A stretch of DNA of 64,000 nt from 34-65-8 sp964516135 (GTDB lineage: Bacteria; Pseudomonadota; Alphaproteobacteria; Sphingomonadales; Sphingomonadaceae), in contig CAZEWN010000002.1 in assembly GCA_964516135.1 (NCBI GenBank), positions 124,001 to 188,000 of the forward strand. Direction: 5' to 3'. Below the pieces are notes generated by a model, which saw only the letters and a program-made list of their open reading frames with translations, did no database searches and was not told where the DNA came from. Positions 36,040 to 42,969 of this stretch are shown in pieces. The position numbers were made by a program, and so were the translations under genes. How positions within the stretch are numbered: position 1 is the first letter of the stretch; each line of letters begins with the position of its first letter.

Positions 36040-37389
36040 TCAGCCCGCGCGCCCACCCAGCCATTCCTCCAGCCACTTGATCGAATAGTCGCCGCTCAGC
36101 ACATCGGGCTGACGCAGCAGTTCCTGGTGCAGGGGGATCGAGGTCTTGACCCCGTCGATCGCCATCTCCTCCAGCGCGCGGCGCAGGCGCATGATGCAGC
36201 CTTCGCGCGTGCGGCCGTAAACGATCAGCTTGGCGATCATGCTGTCGTAATAGGGCGGGATCGAATAGCCCGCGTAGAGCCCTGAATCGACGCGCACATG
36301 CATCCCGCCCGCGGCGTGATAGGCGGTCACTTTTCCCGGCGAAGGCGCAAAGGTCCAGGGATCCTCCGCGTTGATCCGGCATTCGATCGCGTGGCCGGTA
36401 AACCGGATATCCTCCTGGCCCACCGAAAGCGGCTTGCCGTCCGCGACACGGATCTGCTCGCGCACCAGGTCAAGACCGGTGATCGCCTCGGTCACAGGAT
36501 GCTCGACCTGGAGCCGGGTGTTCATTTCAATGAAGTAGAATTCGCCATTTTCCCAAAGGAACTCGATGGTTCCCGCGCCGCGATAACCCATGTCGGCCAT
36601 TGCCCGCGCGCAGATCATTCCCATACGGTCACGTTCGGCGGGGGTAAGGACGGGCGAGGGCGCTTCCTCGAGCACCTTCTGGTGACGCCGCTGGAGCGAA
36701 CAGTCGCGCTCGCCCAGGTGGATGGCCTGGCCCTTGCCATCGCCGAAAACCTGGAACTCGATGTGGCGCGGATTGCCGAGGTACTTCTCGATATAGACGG
36801 TGGCGTCACCGAATGCGGCCTTGGCCTCGCTTCCGGCTTGCTGCATCAGGCTTTCGAGCTGGTCCTCACTGGCGCACACCTTCATGCCTCGGCCACCGCC
36901 GCCGCTGGCGGCCTTGATGATGACCGGATAGCCGATTTCGGCCGCGATTCTGCGCGCCTCCTCCGGGTCGGACACAGCGCCGTCGCTGCCGGGGACGAGC
37001 GGAAGGCCCAGCTTGCCTGCGGTGCGCTTGGCCTCGACCTTGTCGCCCATGGTGCGGATGTGTTCCGGCTTGGGTCCGATCCACGCGATGTCGTGCGCTT
37101 CGACGATCTCGGCGAATTTCGCGTTTTCCGAAAGGAAGCCGTAACCCGGATGGATCGCGTCGGCATGAGCGATCTCGGCGGCGGAGATGATCGCGGCGAT
37201 GTTGAGATAGCTGTCGGCCGCAGGCGGCGGGCCGATACACACGGCATGATCGGCCAGCCGCACATGCATGGCGTCAGCATCCGCGGTCGAGTGCACCGCG
37301 ACCGTCTCGATCCCCATCTCGTGCGCGGCGCGATGGATGCGCAGCGCGATCTCGCCGCGATTGGCGATGAGTATGCGCGAGATCGGCAT
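36040..37389 (-). CDS. accC: Biotin carboxylase subunit of acetyl-CoA carboxylase
   Basis: A 449-residue ATP-grasp enzyme that carboxylates biotin on AccB with bicarbonate and ATP. Motifs are ILIANRGEIALRI (N-terminal), HPGYGFLSENAKFAE, the glycine-rich loop KAASGGGGRGMKV, EKYLGNPRHIEFQV and FIEMNTRLQVEHPVTE with the catalytic Glu/Asn/Arg. It follows accB with a 4-bp gap; the two form the classic accBC operon for malonyl-CoA production. Confidence 0.96.
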   Translation of the reverse strand: MPISRILIANRGEIALRIHRAAHEMGIETVAVHSTADADAMHVRLADHAVCIGPPPAADSYLNIAAIISAAEIAHADAIHPGYGFLSENAKFAEIVEAHDIAWIGPKPEHIRTMGDKVEAKRTAGKLGLPLVPGSDGAVSDPEEARRIAAEIGYPVIIKAASGGGGRGMKVCASEDQLESLMQQAGSEAKAAFGDATVYIEKYLGNPRHIEFQVFGDGKGQAIHLGERDCSLQRRHQKVLEEAPSPVLTPAERDRMGMICARAMADMGYRGAGTIEFLWENGEFYFIEMNTRLQVEHPVTEAITGLDLVREQIRVADGKPLSVGQEDIRFTGHAIECRINAEDPWTFAPSPGKVTAYHAAGGMHVRVDSGLYAGYSIPPYYDSMIAKLIVYGRTREGCIMRLRRALEEMAIDGVKTSIPLHQELLRQPDVLSGDYSIKWLEEWLGGRAG

Positions 37390-37393
37390 CGGA

Positions 37394-37882
37394 TCAGCCG
37401 ATCACGACCAGCGGCTGGCCGTATTCGACCGGCTGCGCGTTCTCGACCAGGATGGCGCTGATTTTCCCCGACTTGTCGGCGGTGATCGGATTCATGACCT
37501 TCATTGCTTCGACGATCAGGAGCGTATCGCCTTGCGACACGTTGTCGCCGATGCTCACAAAATTGTTCGCGCCAGGCTCGGGTGAGAGATAGGCGGTGCC
37601 GACCATCGGCGACTTAATTGCGTTCGCGTGATCGGCCGCCTGCTCGGTGGCAGTCACCGCCGTCGCGGATGACGCGGTCGGTGGCGGGGCCACGGCCGAG
37701 GGCGCCGCGAACATTGCCGGGGCAGCAATTCCCCCACGGGCGACGCGGATTTTCCGCTCGCCATCCTCTACCTCGATTTCCGTCAGCCCGGTCTCGCCCA
37801 GCAATTCGGCCAGCTCGCGCACCAGCGCGGTGTCGACATTCATGCCGGACATTTGCCCGGTCGCGCCCTTGGTATCGGCCAT
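37394..37882 (-). CDS. accB: Biotin carboxyl carrier protein of acetyl-CoA carboxylase
   Basis: A 162-residue protein. The C-terminal biotinyl domain has the biotin-accepting motif VEAMKVMNPI (Lys about 130) and ends VEYGQPLVVIG. The middle is the usual Ala/Pro-rich flexible linker, and the N-terminal 50 residues are the AccB docking region. AAGGGG lies 5 nt before the ATG. It lies directly upstream of accC and 77 bp downstream of aroQ, the aroQ-accB-accC order common in many bacteria. Confidence 0.95.
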   Translation of the reverse strand: MADTKGATGQMSGMNVDTALVRELAELLGETGLTEIEVEDGERKIRVARGGIAAPAMFAAPSAVAPPPTASSATAVTATEQAADHANAIKSPMVGTAYLSPEPGANNFVSIGDNVSQGDTLLIVEAMKVMNPITADKSGKISAILVENAQPVEYGQPLVVIG

Positions 37883-37959
37883 GATAGCCCCTTAGTGTCC
37901 GTCAGGCCGCCGCCTATGCGCGGGCGGCGCCGGGCTGGCAAGGGGGAGGGCGGCGAAAG

Positions 37960-38394
37960 TTACAGTTCCGCGACGAGGTCGAGCGCGATGAGGTAGCTTT
38001 TCGCGCCATGCCCCTCAACGGTTCGCGCGGCGGCGAGGCCGACATAGGAATGATGGCGGAACTGCTCGCGCGCCTTGGGATTGGACAGGTGCACCTCTAT
38101 CACCGGCACCCGGATCGACTTGATCGCATCATGAAGGGCGATGGAGGTGTGCGTGTAGCCGCCCGCGTTGAGCAGCACCGCCTTCGCGCCCTCGGCTTGT
38201 GCTTCATGCAGCCAGTCGATCAGGTGCCCCTCGTGGTTCGATTGGCGCAAATCGATGTGAATTCCGAGTTCGCGCCCACGGTCGTCCAGCATCCCGGCAA
38301 TATCGTCGAGCGTGTCCGAACCATAGATTTCCGGTTCGCGCATGCCGAGGAGGTTGAGGTTGGGGCCGTTAAGTACGTAAACGATATCGGTCAT
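37960..38394 (-). CDS. aroQ: 3-dehydroquinate dehydratase, type II
   Basis: A 144-residue type II dehydroquinase of the shikimate pathway. NGPNLNLLGMREPEIYG (about 9-25) has the catalytic Tyr-loop, LNAGGYTHTSIALHDAI (about 74-90) the Asn/His site, and EVHLSNPKARE the catalytic His. The length is typical for this dodecameric enzyme. It is upstream of accBC and probably in the same operon. Only 25 bp separate it from the holin-like gene before it. Confidence 0.95.
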   Translation of the reverse strand: MTDIVYVLNGPNLNLLGMREPEIYGSDTLDDIAGMLDDRGRELGIHIDLRQSNHEGHLIDWLHEAQAEGAKAVLLNAGGYTHTSIALHDAIKSIRVPVIEVHLSNPKAREQFRHHSYVGLAAARTVEGHGAKSYLIALDLVAEL

Positions 38395-38419
38395 CCACGG
38401 CGTTTAGCGCGGGATGCGT

Positions 38420-38833
38420 TCAACTGTCGACGCCCTTGACTTTTCCCCATTGCCGCGCCGCCGTATAGCCGAGATAGCCAGTCCCGAAGAGCGCGTAGAG
38501 TTCTTCCGGCAGCGCGCGCAGATAGGCGGTGATGCCGGTGCTGATCGCATGCGCCGTATCGTCGTTGATAGCTGATATCAGGCCCATGGGCAGCGCGAAC
38601 AGCACCAGCGCGTACATCACATAGAGGAAGCTGGGACGGGCGCGACTGGTCCAGGGATCGCGCGAGTTTGCTTCGGCGACGATTGCGCCAAGGCGCACCT
38701 CGATTTGCCTGAGTTCTTGCGAACCCTCCAGTGCGAGCAACTCGAGCTTGGCCCGGGCACGCGCGTCCTTGTCGGGGATGATCTTGTCGATCAGCGCGGC
38801 CAGGGGGCCGACCAGCGTTTCGATGAGTGCCAC
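38420..38833 (-). CDS. GTA-type 3TM holin family protein (PF11351-like), orphan
   Basis: A 137-residue protein. It opens MALIETLVGPLAALIDKIIPDKDARARAKLELLALEG, the helical prelude of the gene-transfer-agent holin_3TM family, followed by about 35 residues of charged helix and then RPSFLYVMYALVLFALPMGL and a second hydrophobic stretch. The start is GTG at 38833 with GGAGA 6 nt upstream; the ATG at 38872 would add a basic leader after that site. A frame-shifted ORF over the same region is a shadow. No GTA capsid, portal or terminase gene is in the window, so this is an isolated copy. Confidence 0.75.
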   Translation of the reverse strand: MALIETLVGPLAALIDKIIPDKDARARAKLELLALEGSQELRQIEVRLGAIVAEANSRDPWTSRARPSFLYVMYALVLFALPMGLISAINDDTAHAISTGITAYLRALPEELYALFGTGYLGYTAARQWGKVKGVDS

Positions 38834-38909
38834 GATGCGTCTCCATGTCGAATCGCGGACATTGATAACCAAATAGGTTTATGTAGGAAAACTTTAAAAG
38901 CCATGTTGG

Positions 38910-40109
38910 TCAATTCATTGGGGCGTTGAACCAGATCATCGGCTGTCGTAAGGGATAATTGCGGATGATCTCGGGCACGGTCGGTGCCGGGTCCAGCCGC
39001 TGCCACAGGCCGACGAATGCGGGCATGGATAAGGTCGTACCTCCCACCAGCAGGGCCGGATGGCGGACGGGCCATTGATCCCAATACTCCACGTCGCGCG
39101 CGTGGGGCCAAGCCTGCTTGTCGGCGATAAATGGAACCATGTAGGACAGCGCGTCCGCAAGCGAACCTCCACCTGCCCGTGGACGCGCGCGCCAGATGGA
39201 TGCATCGCCTGGCGCCGCCAGATGGGCGAGGCCAGCCAGCACATCGAGGTTGAACAGGCTGTATCCATATGGCTTGGTCCGCGCGAGTTCGAGCGGTTGG
39301 CTGCCATCGGCCGCGATCTGGTTGGCAACCAGCGTCTCGACCAGCGTTCCCCGGCACCATGCAATCAGCGAGGGGTTGCCGGTAAGGCGCGCGAACGCCG
39401 CCACCTGGAGAGTATAGCAACTGCCGTGATTGTTCTTCTCGTCGCGCTCAGCGATCCCGTTGGGGGAAGTCCACATCCAGTTGAGGTAATCGGCGAACCA
39501 TTTCTGCAAGCGTGTATGGAGAGATTTCCGCAGTGGCAGGATGGCCGCGGCCAGCGCAACTTCGACGAGGTGCAGCGTATCAATGATGCCGATCCCCCGG
39601 CCGGTGTTGTGTCCGATGATTGCCTGCGCGTGCTCGAGATGTGGCGCCATTCGCGTGCCGGGTGTGACGAACCAGGCCGTCAGGTGCCGTTCTGCGGCGT
39701 CGGCGTAGCGCCGTGCACCCGAAACCATCCACGCCGCCGCCAGCGCGGGGACGGCGAGCGAGAGGCGGATCAAGGCCTGACGGTGCGCGTCGAACCGATC
39801 GGGGTTGGATAGGCCGTCGCGGCGGATGAAGGGTGCCGCCGGATCACCGGGATCGGGCCACCAGTAATCGCCTTCGGAATAATAGGCATGCCGGCCGCCC
39901 GGGCTGCGCGGCGCGGTATAGCTGGTGATCGTGATGGGCACCTGATTGATCCAGGCATCGGCTGAGGCAAGTACCCGCGCCGTTTCCGTGTCGTCGATCA
40001 AAGGAGAGCGGCCGAGACGGGTGCGTTCCAAGCCCGCGCATCCGGTCGCGAGCGCCGCTGCCGTGAAACCAATTCCCATCCGCACCACATTGCGCCGATC
40101 GAGGCTCAT
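38910..40109 (-). CDS. Alginate lyase family lipoprotein or Tat-exported protein
   Basis: A 399-residue (alpha/alpha)n-barrel protein of the alginate-lyase superfamily (PF05426). The N-terminus has DRRNVVRMGIGFTAAALATGC: a twin-arginine-like start, with Cys about 24 in a lipobox. The family motif NNHGSCYTLQ (about 231-240) gives the Asn-His catalytic pair, and EGDYWWPDPGDP and a Tyr in KPYGYSLFNLD fit the PL5/PL38-like active site. The likely activity is polyuronate (alginate-type) cleavage in the periplasm or outer membrane. The start is the ATG at 40109, with GGGAGA upstream; the longer frame is discarded. Confidence 0.82.
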   Translation of the reverse strand: MSLDRRNVVRMGIGFTAAALATGCAGLERTRLGRSPLIDDTETARVLASADAWINQVPITITSYTAPRSPGGRHAYYSEGDYWWPDPGDPAAPFIRRDGLSNPDRFDAHRQALIRLSLAVPALAAAWMVSGARRYADAAERHLTAWFVTPGTRMAPHLEHAQAIIGHNTGRGIGIIDTLHLVEVALAAAILPLRKSLHTRLQKWFADYLNWMWTSPNGIAERDEKNNHGSCYTLQVAAFARLTGNPSLIAWCRGTLVETLVANQIAADGSQPLELARTKPYGYSLFNLDVLAGLAHLAAPGDASIWRARPRAGGGSLADALSYMVPFIADKQAWPHARDVEYWDQWPVRHPALLVGGTTLSMPAFVGLWQRLDPAPTVPEIIRNYPLRQPMIWFNAPMN

Positions 40110-40411
40110 CAAATTCTCCCAGCCGGCTTTGTCCACGGTCCGGACTATCAACGTCTTTTAGCGGGTAACCGGTGTCAACGCATCAGGTTTGCGTTAGGCC
40201 TGAATGCCGTTGTCGGCCCGAAGTTGCCGGATTGTGCCGGAGCGGGTCAAACTGGGCGCGTATGCGTTCACCGGTTGCCCATCCGATGCGCGATGCCCTA
40301 TAGCCCGGCCATGCGTCACCGATGTGGAAACCGGAGACCAAGTGCGGGCGTGGTTCCCGTGTCCGCATCCCTGTCGCAATCAATCGGCGGCCGCCGCGAA
40401 GCGCGCACCGC
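40110..40411. other. Intergenic region between the alginate lyase and ECF sigma genes
   Basis: 302 bp between divergent genes. It contains an inverted repeat AACGCA-N7-TGCGTT (40177-40195), a TTGACA box on the minus strand inside the same area (no convincing -10 at standard spacing), and on the plus strand TTGCCC-N18-TATAGC (40275-40304), a possible promoter for the sigma gene. An in-frame ATG extension of the sigma gene to 40322 is judged non-coding because it reads Arg/Pro-rich and precedes a better GTG. Confidence 0.4.
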
Positions 40412-40918
40412 GTGAGCAACGATCGGCGTGATGCCCTGCTGGCCGAGGTCTACGAAGAGCTCAGGGCCGCCGCGACACGCATCATGCGGCGCGATGCCGA
40501 TATCGTTACCATGCAGCCGACCGAACTGGTCAACGAGGCCGCCATCCGCGTGGTGGGGATCGAGCGCATGGCGTTCGCCGATCGCCAGCACATGCTCGCA
40601 ACGTGCGTGCGCATCCTGCGACAGACGATGATCGACCAGATCCGGCGGAAACGGGCGCAAAAACGGCAGGCGCCCGAAGTAACCGTGGTCCTCGCTGAAA
40701 TTGGTCGCAGCGTGGATATCGACGAACTCGGCGATCTGCTCGAACGGCTGGAAACGATCGCACCGGAATACGCGCAGGTCATCGACCTGCGCTTTTTCGT
40801 CGGTCTCACCATCGAGGAAATCGCGCTAACCCTTGGCGTCGCTCCGCGCACGATCGACCGCCGCTGGCGCGCGGCGCGGGCATGGCTCGCCGAGGCGCTC
40901 GACGCGAACAGTCGCTGA
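40412..40918 (+). CDS. ECF-like RNA polymerase sigma factor (sig-70_X6 / ECF43-like)
   Basis: A 168-residue sigma factor with regions 2 and 4 only. Region 2 has TMQPTELVNEAAIRVVG (about 33-49) and RQTMIDQIRRKRAQKR (about 70-85). Region 4 has DLRFFVGLTIEEIALTLGVAPRTIDRRWRAARAWL (about 125-159). The usual acidic DAED motif of region 2.2 is replaced by QPTELVNEA, the hallmark of the sig-70_X6 group associated with Ser/Thr kinases, where phosphorylation of a region 2.2 Thr activates the factor. Candidate residues are Thr33 and Thr37. No anti-sigma gene is adjacent; a TPR kinase lies at 46322-48685. The GTG start is preferred. Confidence 0.85.
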   Translation: MSNDRRDALLAEVYEELRAAATRIMRRDADIVTMQPTELVNEAAIRVVGIERMAFADRQHMLATCVRILRQTMIDQIRRKRAQKRQAPEVTVVLAEIGRSVDIDELGDLLERLETIAPEYAQVIDLRFFVGLTIEEIALTLGVAPRTIDRRWRAARAWLAEALDANSR

Positions 40919-40936
40919 ACGCGCCTCGCATCATCT

Positions 40937-40962
40937 AACTTTTTCGCTTTCCGCCTGTCGTC
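40937..40962 (+). promoter_or_regulatory. Possible ECF-type promoter of the four-gene exported-protein operon
   Basis: TAAC ... TGTCGTC with an intervening T-rich stretch (AACTTTTTCGCTTT) resembles the AAC/GTC cores of ECF promoters and lies about 55 bp before the ATG at 41015. The spacing (19 bp between AAC and CGTC) is slightly long. From inspection only; treat it as a place to test. Confidence 0.3.
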
Positions 40963-41014
40963 CTTTCCGTCCGCGTCGCGCCTTGATGGTTGATGACGTG
41001 GAGGAGGGCCGTCG

Positions 41015-41929
41015 ATGCGTGGGGTGTTGTTGTTGTCCATGATCGCGGTCGGGTTCGCTGGAGCGGTCCCGGTGCCCGCCATCGCGCAGGACCGGCTGGC
41101 CACTGGGATTGGCGGGACTAGCGTGGCCGACGGCGCCAGTCGCGCGCTGGAAGATCTCGCCACGGGCGAGCAGGTTCTGATTGGGCCAGCCGATGCCACG
41201 GCGCGATTTGCCGGGCGCGATGTCAGGCTCGATGGTGCCTTGGCCGTCTTCGGCTATGCGAGCGACGTGGCCTATATCGTCGTGCTTGATGGCGAGGCAA
41301 TGATGGGAGGGCAGATCGCCCGGCCGGGCCGAATGCTCCTCATTCCCCCGTTTGGCGGCGCGATCGCGGTGGAGCGGTTCGACGCCGCGCGCCTGCGCGA
41401 TGCGCTGCCGCCGGAAAGGAGCGGGCCTGCTTTCCAGATGGCGCGCGCCAGGCTGGACTATCTCGCCGGGCGCCAGGCCCCGGCGATCGCGCTCGGCCGT
41501 TTGCAGCGGACCAGCTTCAACGTGGCCGCCTCGGGATCGGCGAGCCAGGAGGCGCGCCGCCGGGCGATCGTGGGCAGTAGCGCGATCCGCGCGATCCGGT
41601 TTTCCGATGACAATTCGATGCCCGGCGTCGTGCGCGATATCGTCACGGGTACGGCCACCGCGCTGGTGACCGGTGACGCGGAGCGATTGGCTCAGTTCAT
41701 CGATCCATTGCCGTTTGGGCCGGATGGAACATCAGCCCGCACCGCATTTGCCGAAGCCCTGATCGCGCGTGAGGATTGGAGCCGCAGGCTCAGCGGGGCG
41801 GTAATCGTGCCCGGCGCCGGGGATGCCTTGTGGCGGCTGTCGGGTCCAGGCGGAAATACCACGTTTCGCCTCAGGTTGGGCGGCGAATTTCCCTTCATTG
41901 AATCGATCGACACGGGAGAGCAAGGATGA
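41015..41929 (+). CDS. Exported protein of unknown function, FecR-like central part (operon gene 1)
   Basis: A 304-residue protein with a signal peptide (LLLSMIAVGFAGAVPVPAIAQ, cleavage about 25). Residues 45-115 have the alternating beta pattern seen in FecR domains (GEQVLIGPADATARF...LDGALAVFG...YIVVLDGEAMMGGQIARPGRMLLIPP). This is inference, not a firm family call. A helical segment and a C-terminal DUF4440/NTF2-like stretch (RDIVTGTATALVTGDAERLAQFIDPLPFG ... DALWRLSGPGGNTTFRL) follow. GGAGGAGGG lies about 8 nt upstream. It is the first of four ATGA-linked genes after the ECF sigma gene. Confidence 0.65.
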   Translation: MRGVLLLSMIAVGFAGAVPVPAIAQDRLATGIGGTSVADGASRALEDLATGEQVLIGPADATARFAGRDVRLDGALAVFGYASDVAYIVVLDGEAMMGGQIARPGRMLLIPPFGGAIAVERFDAARLRDALPPERSGPAFQMARARLDYLAGRQAPAIALGRLQRTSFNVAASGSASQEARRRAIVGSSAIRAIRFSDDNSMPGVVRDIVTGTATALVTGDAERLAQFIDPLPFGPDGTSARTAFAEALIAREDWSRRLSGAVIVPGAGDALWRLSGPGGNTTFRLRLGGEFPFIESIDTGEQG

Positions 41930-42969
41930 TCGGTATATCCGGCCGACTGGGGTTTGCCGCATCGAGCGCCCTGGCGCTGGCGCTGGCGCTGTCTCCGGTG
42001 ATCGCGCAACCGGCGTCGAGCAACGACGCGGTCATGCCAGTGGTGCAGACGCGCGGCCTCGTGCTGATGATGACGCAAACCTATGATGGCGTTGCGACAC
42101 GCTCGGTCAGCCAAAAGGTCGGCCTGGCGCAGTCCGAGCGGGGCGGCGACCGCTGGATGGTGGTCGTCTATGGCGAAGGCGCAGCGGTCGAGCGCGAGGG
42201 GCGCGCCATGTCGCTTGGCCGGTTTGAGAATCGCGGCGGCAGCGAACTGGGCCTGCTTTACGACGCGGGCGACCAGACGCTCAGCGGCGACGATCAACTC
42301 GCGCGGTTCTTCAACCTGTTCGCCCGCCCGCTGATCGACCGTTCACCGGCGGCGGCATCGGCCAGATGGACCCTGCGCCTGACGCCTGACCAACTGGGGA
42401 TCGTGGGGACGGCCGGAGGCGGACTTGGCGCGACGCTCTCGCGGCAAAATGTCGCCTGGGATGACCGGCGCTTGCTGCTGGTCGCTTACACCGTTCCAGC
42501 GTTCTCATACCGGACGATGGACGGCGCGAACGTGGCGCATTGGGCGCGCGGCGCCGCGCTGACCGACCTCTTGACGGGGGAGGTGCTGTGGAACGCCAGC
42601 CTCCACCGCGCGGTGGGTCAGGACGGCGGCGCGCAAGCGCGCCCATACAGGTACGCAATGAGCGCTCATGCGTTCGACGAGGCAGGCAGGCCAAAAATCG
42701 ATGTCAACGCCATCGACGCGATGCGTCCCTTGCTCGAAGCGATCCAAGGCGAAGATGCGCGTTCGCCATTGCCGATCGTCGCGCGGCCTCATGGTGGGGC
42801 CGATCAGGCACCTCTCGAGCTCGCCACCTTACTCGATCTCGCGCTCCTGTCCGCCGGACTGGGCGATACGGGCCTGCATGCGGTGGGGCTGGGCGGGTTT
42901 CTCCTGAGCCGAACGGGCGCCAACCAACCGCAACCCTTGCCGTCAACCATCAGTGGAGCGAGTCGATGA
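41926..42969 (+). CDS. Exported protein of unknown function (operon gene 2)
   Basis: A 347-residue protein with a signal peptide (LGFAASSALALALALSPVIAQ). The body has long beta-rich segments (RGLVLMMTQTYDGVATRSVSQKVGLAQ, DRRLLLVAYTVPAFSYRTMDG) and no cysteine or transmembrane helix after the signal, so it is probably periplasmic. I recognise no domain. Its start overlaps the previous stop by 4 bp (ATGA) and its stop overlaps the next start the same way, so all of these proteins are probably made in fixed proportion. Confidence 0.62.
   Translation: MIGISGRLGFAASSALALALALSPVIAQPASSNDAVMPVVQTRGLVLMMTQTYDGVATRSVSQKVGLAQSERGGDRWMVVVYGEGAAVEREGRAMSLGRFENRGGSELGLLYDAGDQTLSGDDQLARFFNLFARPLIDRSPAAASARWTLRLTPDQLGIVGTAGGGLGATLSRQNVAWDDRRLLLVAYTVPAFSYRTMDGANVAHWARGAALTDLLTGEVLWNASLHRAVGQDGGAQARPYRYAMSAHAFDEAGRPKIDVNAIDAMRPLLEAIQGEDARSPLPIVARPHGGADQAPLELATLLDLALLSAGLGDTGLHAVGLGGFLLSRTGANQPQPLPSTISGASR

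Noticed and set aside
38391..38846. A second minus-strand frame overlapping the holin-like gene
   Set aside because: Basic and Arg/Ala-rich with no membrane segments, whereas the overlapping frame has a ribosome site and family pattern.
40322..40411. N-terminal extension of the sigma factor to an ATG at 40322
   Set aside because: The extra 30 residues are Arg/Pro/Cys-rich and unlike any sigma region 1 or 2, and the frame has a GTG at 40412 that fits the family start.
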